Shown here: one piece after another, positions 1 through 10,139 of the stretch
How the letters are laid out: each line of letters begins with the position of its first letter
How positions within the stretch are numbered: position 1 is the first letter of the stretch
Assembly (NCBI GenBank): GCA_022579005.1
Contig: MU402015.1
Location: 1-10,877, forward strand
DNA from: Poronia punctata
Lineage: Eukaryota > Ascomycota > Sordariomycetes > Xylariales > Xylariaceae
Direction of reading: 5' to 3'
Length of the DNA: 10,877 nt
Translations under genes and position numbers: made by a program
The notes under the pieces: model-generated
The model's input: only the letters and a program-made list of their open reading frames with translations
Databases searched by the model: none
Told to the model about the DNA's origin: nothing

Positions 1-1430
1 AATATATTAACTTACTTTAGCTTAGCTTTTAACTTTTTATTTTTAAAGTTTAACTAAGCTATTTAAATATTTTATATTTTACTTTTAAGCTATTTAATAA
101 GTTTTTATTTAACTTTGCTTAATTAGTAGTTTAATATTAACGTTTTTTTTAAGCAATATTTAATTATATAGCTTTTTTTATTATAATAATAATACTTTAT
201 AAAGCTATTGCTAGTATATATTAATTTGCTTTAGTTTTAATTTATTTATTACTTAAATAAGTTATTAGTTTTTTTTTAAACTATTTAAGCGCTTTTAAGT
301 TATTTACTAATTTCTTTTGCTTTAGTAAGCGTTTAGTATATTTTTGCTTTTATAGCAGTTTATATTTTTTATTAACATAGTACTAAGTACTTTATTATTT
401 TTTAGCTTTATAATATATTATTACTATATTATTAAATAATATATACTACTTTATTAAAACTTTTTTTAGCTTTTTTTAAAGCTTATATTAATAGTTAAAA
501 GCTAGTTAGCTATTATTTTTTAGTAATATAGCGCTTTTAAGCTTTTATACTAATACTTACTAATAAAACTTTTTTTTAAGTTTTTATTTTTTTATTATTA
601 AAGCTTATATAACTACTTTTAAAAAGTTTGCTTAAATAGCTTTAAGTTAACATGTTTTTGCTAAATAAACTTTTAAAAATTATTAAAAGTAGCTTTATTT
701 TTTAAGTTATTATAATTTAATATATTTTAATAAAAACGCTAATTTATTTAAATATAAAACTTAGCTTATATTAAAGCTTATATAATTTATATTAAATCTT
801 TATAGCTAAGCCTTTATTAGTTACTTTTTTTATAACTATAATTTAGTTTTTAATTTTTATAGTAGTAGCATTTTACTTTAGCTGCTTATAATTATATATA
901 AAAGCTTTAACATTATTTTTATATTAAAGCTTTTTTTACTTAGTAAATACTTAAAATAATTATAAGTTTTAATTTATTATATTAATAATTTAATTTAAAA
1001 GATTGTTTTTTTAGCTTTTTAAACTTTTATAAAAACTATTATCATAAAAGCTTTTATTAAAAAAATTGCTATATAATAATAATTTAAAATAAAAAAAAAT
1101 AGCTTTTACTTTTTTAGCTTTTTTAAAAGTTGCTAGCTATTAGCTAATTATTTATTTTAATAAGTAGCATATTTTATTTTAAGTTTTTTAGTTTACTATT
1201 AAGTTTTTTGCTTTTTTATTATATTTATTATTGCTTTTTTATTTTTAGCTATTTATAAATTTAGCTTAACTATTAGCTAGTTTTTTTAGTTTTTATTGCT
1301 TATTTTTAGTATTAAGCTTATTAAGCTTATTTATATTATTGCTAGTTATTTGCCTAGCAGTTATAAACTATGCTTAGTTTTTAGTTTAAATCCTTTTGCT
1401 AAATATTGCATTATAACTTAAAAATATAAA
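1..1430 (-). pseudogene. Unidentified degenerate coding relic, minus strand
   Basis: One minus-strand frame (codons covering + positions 3k to 3k+2) can be read from about 1430 down to position 1 with protein-like composition but dozens of TAA/TAG stops. Near its start it is rich in Lys, Leu and Asn with a regular NKLNKLNTKNKQ-type pattern (about 1315-1280), which suggests a former charged or coiled-coil segment whose Asp and Glu became Asn and Lys. Further on it shows alternating hydrophobic and charged stretches such as NNVKAFIYNYKQLK. I do not recognise the family; a gag-like or other transposon protein is the natural guess given the setting. No start codon can be chosen. The left end runs off the window. 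It faces the opposite way from the retroelement at 7373-10877, so it belongs to a separate or inverted insertion. Confidence 0.5.
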
Positions 1431-1635
1431 AATAAAAAAGTATAAAAGTTTAAATAATAAAGTAGTTATAAAGTAATATTGCTAGCAAATTTAAAAACTA
1501 AGTATATTAAATAACTTTTATTTAGTTAGCTAAGTAAATAATTAAACTAGCTAAAAAATTTAAAAAAAATATAACTAGTAAAGCTTTAGCTATTAGTTAG
1601 CATAGCTTTAGCTAGTATATAGTTTATATGCAAAT

Positions 1636-2000
1636 AGCTTAGTAGGTAGGTTTTCTAGCTAGGTGCCCTATTATAGTATCTAGATCTTAAAAGTAACAAA
1701 AAAGGTGATTTTATTTTATATAAATTAATCTATTTAATTTCCTTTTTTTTAATATAAATATTAGGGATTTAAGGTTTATAACTATAGTATAAAAGCGACT
1801 TATTTTAAAGGGTTACTTTTTAGATTATAAGATTTATAAAGCAAGTTTAATAAATAAAATTAAAAAGTTTATTAATTAGAGCTTTTAAAATTAAATAAAA
1901 GTAAATCTAATTTTAATAAATAAATAAAGATAAAAAGGTCTGCGCTTTGCAGTTAAAAGATAAAGCTATTATAAGCCTGTTAAATAAAGCAATAAGTAGT
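1636..2000. other. Less mutated island between the two opposed relics
   Basis: GA and TC reappear here (about 15 in 360 bases against one in the first 600), as do GG and CC, for example in GTAGGTAGG (1643-1651), GGTGCCCTA (1662-1670) and GGTCTGC near 1938. No gene or RNA was recognised. It lies just upstream of the minus-strand relic, where a 5' LTR or promoter of that element could lie, or it may be unique spacer DNA that was not a mutation target. Between 1430 and 1636 the sequence is again AT-rich and featureless. Confidence 0.45.
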
Positions 2001-2109
2001 AAATATAAGGTTAAGCTTACTTAAATAGTTAACAAATGCGTATACTTGTTTTTATAGCTAATATTAAGTTGTCTTTTTAATATAAAAATCTTTTTTATAG
2101 TTTAAAAAC

Positions 2110-3420
2110 TTTTAATAAGTTTTTATAATAGTTATATAAAAATATAAGAGATTTATTTAAGTTTATTAATTAAAATAATAGTTTACTAGAGTGCTTTTTA
2201 ATAATAAAAAGACTTTTTTATTATAAACCTAGCTTTTATAGCTTTTTTTTTATAATAATATTATAAAATCTTTAAGTTAAATTTTTAGGATTTTTATATT
2301 ATATTTATACTTTTAAGCTTTATATTTTATAAATATGCTTTTTAAAATATTTTCTTAGTTTGCTTATACTTTTATTATAAGCTTTGCTTATAATAACTTA
2401 AGCTTGTTTTTTATTAATAAGTTAAAGTTTTTAAAAGCTAATAAAGTTTTTAAAATAGCTTAATTAGCTAATAAAAACTTAGATTTTAAAGATTTATAAG
2501 GTATAATTTTATATAGTATTTTAACTAGTAACAATTTAATTAATGCTATTAGTTTACTATTATAATGCAAAATTGCCTTATATAATTAATTTGCTTATTT
2601 TGCAGTTATAAAAGTAATTTTTTTAAGCACTTATTATAAAGTTTTTATATAAGCTTTTACTATTTTTATAAATTTATAAGATCTAAATAGTAAATTAATA
2701 AGCTTAATGCTTATTTTTTAAAGCACTTAACTAAGTTTATTTAAAATAAAAGCCTTTTTAAGGTTTGCATATATTTTTAGCAAGGTAATGCTAATAAAAT
2801 ACCTTTATTTTATAATTTTTGCTTTTGCTATATTGCTTTTATAGTTTTTTATAGGTATAGCTTAAGCAAAATAGCTAAAATAATTTACTAATAGTAAATA
2901 GTAATAATATTTTTTAAACGTTTTTAAAAATAGTTTAATAAAATTTATAATAATTAGTTAAAATAGTGCTATTACTATAATAAAAAGATTAAAAGCTTTT
3001 AGTATAGCTAGCTTATATTTTATATAGCATATATATTTTAAGTAATAATTTTGTATATTTTTTGCTATAGTTAGCTAGTATATTAACTTACTTATTTTTT
3101 AAAGTATTATTATTACTAAAAAATAACTTAAATTATTATAAGCTTGCTTAAAAGCTTTTGCTACTTTATTTTAATATAAGTATAACTTTTATATTTTTTG
3201 CTATTAATGCTTAAGCTAATTTTTATAGATTTAATAATTTTGTGCTTATTTAAGCAATACTTCTTTTTTATTTTATTTAATAAATTATATTTTTTTTAAA
3301 AGCTTGTAAATGTTTAAATACTATAATTTAGCTTTTTACTTTAAATTATAAATAAGATTTTTAAAACTTAATATTAAGTTATTTAGTAACTAGAATTATT
3401 TAATTTATTAAACTAATTTT
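2110..3420. other. AT-rich stretch with no identifiable gene
   Basis: This 1.3 kb is heavily depleted in C and G like the flanks. GCT and AGC triplets, which mark the frame in the pol relic, do not stay in one phase in the part I checked (2220-2390). I could not recognise any protein family in the segments I translated. It may be a frame-shifted transposon remnant or former noncoding DNA. Confidence 0.5.
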
Positions 3421-3424
3421 ATAT

Positions 3425-3550
3425 AGTGCAACGTAATTAGCATGTATGCTAGTTACGCCTTACGTTATAGGGTAGCTATAGGACTAAAGGGGGATAGCTT
3501 GATTTCTGTTTTTATATATATAGCCCTTATTTTTGCGTTGCTTTTTAAAC
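3425..3550 (+). promoter_or_regulatory. Less mutated island: palindrome plus TATA run, possible LTR fragment
   Basis: The island contains a 12-bp inverted repeat with a 2-base centre (3432-3443 and 3446-3457) with one mismatch, a single C/T transition. It is followed by G-rich sequence (GGGTAGC at 3470, AAAGGGGGATAGC at 3487-3499) and a TATATATATA run at 3513-3522 just before AGCCC. GCAACG (3428-3433) and its complement CGTTGC (3536-3541) bracket the unit. A TATA run after a GC-richer inverted-repeat segment is common in fungal gypsy LTRs, and the block lies upstream of the + strand retroelement relics. No second copy was seen in the window, and no TG...CA ends or primer-binding site were identified, so the LTR assignment stays tentative. 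Confidence 0.35.
3432..3457. repeat. 12-bp near-perfect inverted repeat, 2-base centre
   Basis: The arms CGTAATTAGCAT and ATGCTAGTTACG are reverse complements except at one position, where T at 3437 faces G. A single C-to-T change on the + strand explains the mismatch, so the original was probably perfect. TTACG occurs in the right arm and again in TTACGTTAT at 3460-3468. Confidence 0.8.
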
Positions 3551-3815
3551 CTAAACATCTAGCTATTTATTATATATATAATATACTAAGTTATGCTTTT
3601 TAAGATACTTTTATAAAGCTGTAATTAATGCAAAGCTTTTAAAACCTAGTTAATACGTTTACTTTAGCTAAACTTTTTTTAGTATAAAGTTAAAGTAATT
3701 TTTAAAAATTTTTAATTTTTATTATAATAGTAATTTTGCTTAGACATAAGACTTATAAGAGTTTTTTTTTATAAAATAAACTATATAAAAAAAAAAAGAA
3801 GCTAAAAATTAATAA

Positions 3816-3840
3816 CGCGCCTATATATATAAACGCGCGC
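3816..3840. promoter_or_regulatory. CpG-rich imperfect palindrome around a TATA run
   Basis: CGCGCC is followed by TATATATATAAA (about 3822-3833) and then CGCGCGC (3834-3840). Five CpG sites lie within 25 bases, in DNA where CpG is otherwise scarce. The CGCG arms are complementary. It sits directly before the A-rich coding-like stretch at 3841, so it may be a surviving core promoter or a 5' end of the element. There is no direct evidence of function. Confidence 0.4.
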
Positions 3841-4440
3841 AAGCTAAGAGTGTAATAAGTTCTTAATACTGCTAATATTTAACTAAAAAAACAAAAATAA
3901 AATACTAGCTTACTTTAAACTTTAAAAACTACAAAAATTAGCTAAAAGCCTTAGTATAAAAATAATATATTATAAAAAAGCCTTAAAAATAACTAAGTTA
4001 TTGTAGTTTAAAACTAAGCAGTAAAAGCTATACAAATTAAGCTATAAAGCTAAGATTATAAAATATAACCTAGCTAGCTTACTACTTTTAGTTTAATAAA
4101 ATTATAAAACTATAACTTAAAAAATATTTTTAATAATAATTTAAAAAAACTAAAAATATAAAAAAACTAAAAAGAAACTAAAAAATAAGTAGCTAAAAAA
4201 CTAGCAAAACTAGAAAATAAGCAATTAAAAAACTAAAAAAACTAAAAAAATTTAAATACTATAATAAACAGAAAAGGGTAGCATATTTTATAAAGTGCAA
4301 AAAAGTTTGCTATACTTAAAGCTGCGTATATACAAGCTAGTAGTTAAAAACTAAAGCAACTTAAAGATTAGACTTTTAATAAAAACTTTAAAAATTAATA
4401 GCTTGCTTAAGCAAAAACTTTTAAAATTTTAACTAAATAT
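3841..4440 (+). pseudogene. A-rich coiled-coil-like coding relic, unidentified
   Basis: Frame 1 (starts congruent to 1 mod 3) reads as a Lys/Leu/Asn/Gln-rich protein relic broken by many TAA/TAG codons. Readable pieces are VKAIQIKL (4021-4044), LAKLENKQLKN (4201-4233) and SAKKFAILKAAYIQASS (4294-4344). The regular KxLxxK spacing at 4141-4255, with Glu largely turned into Lys, suggests a former charged coiled coil. C-terminal tails of fungal pogo/Fot1 transposases look broadly like this, and so do some gag proteins. The TATA and CpG motif directly upstream fits a gene start better than a transposase C-terminus. The function is unassigned. Confidence 0.4.
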
Positions 4441-4449
4441 AAATACTAG

Positions 4450-5160
4450 CTAATAACTTTTTATTATATTTTTTTTCTTTTTTAGTTAACACTAGCTTTT
4501 TAATACATTTGCACTTTATTATTTTAGCTTACGTTATTTTATATAGTTTTTTTTATTTAACACGTTGCTTTTTATAAAACTTTATAGTTTTATAAACAAA
4601 AACTATAATTTAAGCTGCTACTTTATATTACCTAAACCTTTTGCTTTAAAATAATACTAAAGCAGTTTACTAAATTTTACTTTTACTTAAAAAGCAATGT
4701 TTTTAACTATTTACTTATACTTAGCTAGCTTTATTTTATTTTTTATTGTTAACTTAAAGCTTAAAGCTTTTAAGTTAGCTAGAACTTTTGCTTTATTATT
4801 ACTTTTTACTTAAAGACTTATTTTAACTTTTACTTTTAGCGCTTTAATTATAAGCTATAAAAACTTAATTTTAGTTTTTACTAACTATTTTACTACTTTT
4901 TTATATAATCTTTGCGTTTTTTAGCAATATATAACCTACTTTAACCTTTTAAAGCATTTTAACTTCTTTTTTAACAGCACTAAAGCAATAAACTAGCTTA
5001 AAAAGGTTTTTTACTACTTTAATAATTATTATATAACTTTAAAAGCCCGCATTTAACTATTGCTTTAATATGCTTTAACTTATAAAGTTTATAAGCAGTT
5101 AATCTTTTTTTTTAAAAAACTGCGTAAACTAAAACACTGCTTATAGCGCTATTAAGCGTT
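4450..5160 (+). pseudogene. T/C-rich degenerate stretch, possible gag relic
   Basis: The base bias flips here from A-rich to T-rich with more C than G on the + strand. Frame 2 gives a protein-like piece at about 4923-5160 (for example YFNLLKHFNFFFNSTKAIN at 4937-4993), and frame 1 is readable but stop-filled before it. No motif was recognised. It may be the N-terminal part of the coding relic that follows at 5103 in another frame, which would require an indel near 5150. Most of 4450-4920 could equally be noncoding. Confidence 0.3.
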
Positions 5161-5720
5161 ATTTTTATTTAAATAATCTTAAGCAAAAGTCCTTTGCTAT
5201 TGCTATACTTTATAACTATAAAGAAATATTTTAGTTAAATAATATTAAAAGCTTGCATAAATACTTTTAGCAACATTATTTTCTTTACTAAAATATTAAA
5301 GCTTATAATAAGCTTTATTTTAATAACGCTGTAGTTTAAAGCTTTTTGCAAAAAATACTTAACTTTATAATTTAAGCTATCCTTTTTTTTTATTAACTAA
5401 GATTTAGTAACTTTAAACAACTTACTTATAAAAACTTTTATAATAAGCTTAACTTTTAAGTAATAAACAAATTTTGCTTTTAAAAATACTAAAAGCAAAG
5501 TAAAAAAAATCTTAGCTTATTTAAAAGGAAATTTAAGCTTTTTAAAAAACTTAATAAGCTTTTTTACTTATACTTTATTAAAGCTATTACAGCTTAGCTT
5601 AAAAATTAACAAAACGCTTAATAAGCAAAAAGTATAGCTATAGTTAATAGCTAGCTAGTAACTATTATAAAATAAAAGCTTGTTATTATTATAAACAACT
5701 TTACTTTGTGTTTTTAAAAA
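5103..5720 (+). pseudogene. Degenerate coding relic, gag-like candidate
   Basis: Frame 0 (starts congruent to 0 mod 3) reads about 200 codons of plausible globular or helical protein with some 20 stops. Pieces include QKSFAIAILYNYKEIF (5184-5231), LNNIKSLHKYF (5238-5270), AYNKLYFNNAVV (about 5301-5336) and NLSLFKRKFKLFKKLNKLF (about 5511-5567). Asn and Lys stand where Asp and Glu are expected. Its position upstream of pol and its helical, aromatic-rich character are compatible with a capsid (gag) domain, but I saw no zinc knuckle and cannot confirm the family. It shares the strand of the downstream pol. Confidence 0.4.
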
Positions 5721-6302
5721 ATTAAAATTATAATAAGTTAGCTAAAAGTTACTGCAAAAAAATAATAAAAAATAATAAATTAACTAGCCCCCTAGCTTTT
5801 TATTAATTATAATTAGTAAAGTATATAAGCTATAGTATATTTAATAAACTAGTAAAGCAGCTATAGTAAATAAAAATAAAAAAGTTACTAAGGCTGTTTA
5901 AATTAAAAAGCACTTAGTTATAAGTATTAAGTATATTTAAAAAACTTTTACTTATAACAAAACTGTTTAAAAGCATACAATTTTAACAAAAACGAAATTA
6001 TGCACTTTAATAGTTAGTAGTACTTTAAAAAAAAGCGCTTACCTAAGCACATTTAATGCATTGCCTTGCTTAATAACGTTGTTATATTTAGCTAAAAGCA
6101 TAAAAGTATCGGAATTAAAGCATTGCGCTATATTTAAAAAAACAACCTAGCTAATAACTGCAACTTTTACTTTTTAGCATACTATAAACTTAAAAAGTAT
6201 AATTTAATTTTATAAAATATAGCTTTTAAAGCAGTATAACAGTTGCAAATAAAATATATTTAATTAGCATAAGTAGCTAATGCTTAAAATTAACAAGATG
6301 CC
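5721..6302 (+). other. AT-rich gap between coding relics
   Basis: No reading frame here gives recognisable protein and no zinc-knuckle pattern (CCHC) was found. A small GC-rich survivor, CTAGCCCCCTAG, lies at 5784-5795 and is palindromic in its CTAG ends. Given its place it may be the end of gag or a linker whose frame was disturbed by indels. Confidence 0.35.
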
Positions 6303-7370
6303 TTAGCTATAAAAAACGTTACTAATATTAAACCTTTTACTTATATTAGCAATATAAGCATAGTTAAAGCTTTGCGCTAAAATAATAACTTGTTTATATA
6401 TAAAAGCAAAAGCTACGTTTATATAAACTAAACCTAGGATTTTATTTATATTACTATTATTAACTTTAACAACATAAAGGTTATAAAAAAAGTTAAAAAA
6501 AGCAATAATAAAATAACTATTAAAATATTTGCTATTAACTAATATAAGCTACTTTTTATATAAGTTTACTTTTACTAAAAGCTTATAAGAGTTTTTGCTT
6601 AAAAAAACGAAAATATTTTATTATAATTAAATATTTAACTAGTTACTTTAAAAGTTAAAATGTTTAATTTACTTTTTGCTACTATAAAAAATATACTTAA
6701 AAGCAAAAAAGCTAATATAAAACAAGCGCTTAATATTTATATAAAAGCTTAATAGTTATAAAATACTAAAGTTAATAAGCTGCTTTTAAAAAAAGTTAAC
6801 GTTATGCTTAAAAATATAATCTTTAAAGCACTAAGCTATGCTAATATGTTAATTTATTAAGTTAGCTACATTATTTAAAATGCTATAGTTAAAAGTAAAA
6901 AAATTATTTATATAGCGCTTAAAAATATTAAATACTAATTTAGCTAAAAAAGCAAAAGTTAAGTTTTAATTAACGCTATAAACCTTAGTAGGCTGCCTAG
7001 CTTATAGCTTAATATAATTACGCTTTTAAAATTAACTAATTGCTTTATAGCTTTAGTTTAGTAAACTAAATCTTAGCTTATTAAAAATGCGTTATAATAA
7101 GTAACTAATATAAGTAACTATTTTTATATTAATATTATAATAGTTACTTTTAATATTTTATAAAATAATATTTAACTAAGTGCTTAAAGCTTTAATTTAA
7201 AGCTAACCTTGTTTTAAGTATTTTTTATAGCTTTAAAGCAGCGCATAGTTACTAACTACGTTTAAACTTGCTTTAAGATTACTATTATTATAAGCATAAA
7301 AAAGCAAAGCAAGCTTATTATAAAAGTTATTAATATTAATGCGCAAGCTAGCCTTATTATTAAAATATAT
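6303..7370 (+). pseudogene. Coding relic upstream of pol, probably the same retroelement
   Basis: Frame 0 stays protein-like for about 350 codons, with readable runs such as LAIKNVTNIKPFTYISNIS (6303-6359), FNLLFATIKNILKSKKANI (6663-6719), VNVMLKNIIFKALSYANML (6798-6854) and LINAINLSRLPSL (about 6967-7005). Stops are scattered through it, many at positions that would be Gln, Trp or Arg codons. In a Ty3/gypsy element this is the gag-to-protease interval, but I found no DTG/DSG protease signature, which would in any case be altered by Asp to Asn. The frame passes to that of pol by a shift near 7365-7372, within an ATATAT run. Confidence 0.45.
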
Positions 7371-8559
7371 GTTTTAAAGCACGCCTTGCTAGTTTAGCAA
7401 ACTAGTTTTACTTAAAAAAGCTATAGTAAAAACGCTAACAAAGTTAGTTACACTAATATTATTAAAACTAAAGTATAGCTTACTAAGTAAAGCGTTAATT
7501 TTTTATTATATATTATTTTAAAGCAACATGCTTTATTTTTTTTACTTTTAAATATAAATTTTATTATTAAAATAAATATATTTTTATACTATTAAAACAA
7601 CTACCTTATATATAATATATAGTTTAAAAAAACAAAAATTATAATTTTAGTAGCGTTTATTAAAAACTAGTTTTTGCTATAGCTATTTAAAGTTGTTAAT
7701 ATATTAAAAAACTAGCTACTATTTACTTATTTTTAAAGCTAGCAAATAGCGCAATAAGGCCTTATTAAGTAACTATTAAAAAAGTAGCTAATAGCAATAA
7801 TAATAATAAGTTTAACTTATTTTGCTATAATTAAAATATTGCCTTAGTTATAAATTGCAACGCTGCTTTTTATAGCATGCTTTAAAAAAAAATTTTTAAT
7901 ATAGTGCTTAATATTAAAAAAAGCTTACTTTTAAATATTGCTAGCTTTAGCTTTACTTACTTTAAAAATACTATACTGTTTAGTTATAAGTATAGTGTTA
8001 ACTTTAGCTTTTTTAATATATTTTTAATTAGTTTAGCTAATAATAAAACTATATAAGCTATACTATATAATAACGCTTTTATAAATGTTTTTTATAATAT
8101 TACTTAAAAGGTTTATTATAAAGCTTAATAAACTAGCATTGCTACTATTAAAAAGGTAAATTAACTAAGCGCTTTAATTAAGTTATTTAATATTTTTACT
8201 ATATATAAAAGCAAAGCTAAAAAAGTCTATTTTTTTAATAATATTTTATTAAATAAAACAACTTTTTTAAGTATATATAATTAAAAAAAAAAAGCTATTA
8301 AAAAAAAAGTTATAAACGTTAAAAATAAGACTTAGTTATAATAAAAAAGTATTTATAAAAATATTTAGCTTTAATTTATAAAACATTTTTAAAAAATGCA
8401 ACTTACTTAAAAAAAGGTTATAAAGCTATTTTAAAGCTTAAAAAAAACTAACTTTATTAATATAAAAAAAACAGTCTTATTAAAAATCTTTTTTTATAAG
8501 AAAATAGCTTTAGTATAAGATTTTTTTAAAATAAAACGTATTAATAATAGTATTGCTTT

Positions 8560-9420
8560 GCTATATAAAATTAAAGCAGTGCTTTATAAAGTATAGCAAG
8601 CTAAAAGCATTCTAATTTTTGCACTACTAAAAAATAAGGTTATTAAAGTCTTATAAATACGCTTTAAAAATAAGGTCTTAAAAAAAGCAAGCTTACTATA
8701 TTATAATATATAGTTTATAATTAAAAAGCTTAAAAAAGGCCTATACTTTATTAACTTAGCTACTAAGCTTAATGCTGTTACTATTTAAAACGCTATTTTG
8801 CTATAAAGCTATAATAAGTTTGCAAAAAAATTTGCTATATATATTATTATATTAGTTAGCAACTTATTTTCTAGCTATAATTAAATTAATTTTTTTATTT
8901 ATAGCTATACTTTAATTATATTTAATACTTTGCTTAAGTTACTTTAAATAATAACTTTGCTATAAAGCTATATAAACTTTGTTGCCTAGTTTTTATATAT
9001 TATTATATAAGTTCTTTTTAATATTGCCTTTTAAAAATGCAAGCTTTTTTTTAATAATATAAGAATTAAAAGCTTTATATTGTACTATAATAATTAAAAA
9101 GTTGCCTTTAAAATTAAGCAATATGTTTTAAAGCATTTAAAAAATATTAATGCTATACTTTTTAACCTAAAACTAGCTAGTTTTACTTTAAGTGCTATAA
9201 AAAGCAAATAGTGTTGCTAATTTATAAAAATTATTAGGTTTATATATAAAATATATAAAAAAAAGCCTGTTAGTGTAAAAGTTATTAAAATTAAAAAATA
9301 GCTTGCATATAAAGATATTATAAACATTAAAGCTTTTTTTAAAGTTATTATTTACTATAAAATATAAATTAGAAACTACTTTTAAATTTATATACTTTTT
9401 ACTACTTTTTTATAAAAAAA
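8560..9420 (+). other. Reverse transcriptase domain relic (within pol)
   Basis: Motifs in order: KKGLYFINLATKLNAVTI (8732-8785), the conserved block before the palm; VSNLFSSYN (8855-8881), where the first catalytic Asp is Asn (8861-8863); a TTLPQG-like block read as ITLL-stop-SY (8951-8971) followed by INFVA (8972-8986); and the FxDD active site read as FFNNI (9047-9061), with both catalytic Asp codons changed to AAT. A conserved YVLKHL piece follows (9122-9139). Loss of all three metal-binding Asp residues means no polymerase activity. This is the most securely identified part of the window. Confidence 0.9.
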
Positions 9421-9479
9421 TATAGCTTTTATTTAAAAAAGTAAGCAATAGTAGTTTATAAATTAATTAAAACTTACTT

Positions 9480-9900
9480 TAATTAACGCACTGCTTTTAG
9501 TTATTGTTAATTATAAAAGTAAGCAAATTTATTTTTAAACTAATGCTTTTAAAACTAAATAAAAATATATTTTAGCTTAAAAAGTAAATAAGGAAATTAA
9601 GCTAGCTTAATATAAGTTAAAATATTAAAAAGGCCTTAAGTTAAACTATAACGCTATAAAAAAAAAAGCTTTTAGCGTTATTAAGTTATTAAAGCGCTTA
9701 TAAAACTACTTTTATAATATATAATTTATTTTAAAAACTAACGTAAAAGTTTTAATTGCCTAGCTAAATAATAAGTTTTTTGCTTTTTTAAATATAGTCT
9801 TTACTTAGTAGATTTTATATATTAAAATGTTTGACTTTAAGCTTTGCTATATACTAAAAAAAAAATATATAGCTATAGATAGCTTATTTTAACAACTTTA
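9480..9900 (+). other. RNase H domain relic (within pol)
   Basis: The start of the domain is recognisable in TNAFKTK (9539-9559) followed by a stop, matching the usual TDAS..GW pattern: Asp to Asn at 9542-9544, Gly to Lys, Trp to stop. LKLNYNAIKKKAFSVIKLL (about 9635-9691) fits the conserved ELNY...EKE block. ILKTNVKVLIA-stop-LNNKF (9731-9782) corresponds to the ETDA/TLVAQLN segment. KMFDFKLCYI (about 9825-9856) is the conserved W/FDF..RH(V/I)PG segment. RNase H removes the RNA template strand; here the catalytic Asp is lost. Confidence 0.85.
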
Positions 9901-9912
9901 AAAGCTTACTAA

Positions 9913-9927
9913 CAATAATAATAATAA
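9913..9927 (+). repeat. Short AAT triplet run
   Basis: About five AAT triplets in the pol frame encode a run of Asn just after RNase H. A similar run of AAT codons lies at 7799-7810 in the same frame. Given the GA-to-AA loss elsewhere, both were probably GAT runs (acidic Asp-rich linkers) in the intact element rather than new microsatellites. Confidence 0.5.
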
Positions 9928-10139
9928 GTAAGAAAATAATATAAAGCAATTTATTAATACTTAGCTTAGCGCTATATTTATAAATATTAATATAGTTTAA
10001 GCTAACTTATAAATAAGCGCAAATAAAGCTTTAAAACTTAATTATAAGTTACTTGCTTTTAGCTACTTAATTTAGCTTATTAAGCTGCTGCTAAAGCTTA
10101 TAGTTTAATAAACTTAAAAAAGTTAAAAGATTGCTTAAT

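Noticed and set aside
3425..3550. tRNA or other structured RNA gene
   Set aside because: The palindrome is a single hairpin with a two-base centre. No cloverleaf arms or A/B box pattern could be fitted.
3841..4440. Definite pogo/Fot1 transposase C-terminus
   Set aside because: Only a general Lys-rich coiled-coil resemblance was seen. The upstream DNA looks like promoter, not a DDE domain, and no terminal inverted repeats were found.
5784..5795. CCCCC survivor as a functional site
   Set aside because: It is an isolated 12-base oddity with no supporting context; chance survival is enough.
5721..6302. Gag zinc knuckle
   Set aside because: Scattered TGC codons are present, but no spacing matches C-x2-C-x4-H-x4-C in any frame checked.
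7800..8280. Aspartic protease domain upstream of RT
   Set aside because: No DTG/DSG-like signature, nor a clear Asn-substituted version of it, could be recognised in the pol frame, so no protease is called.
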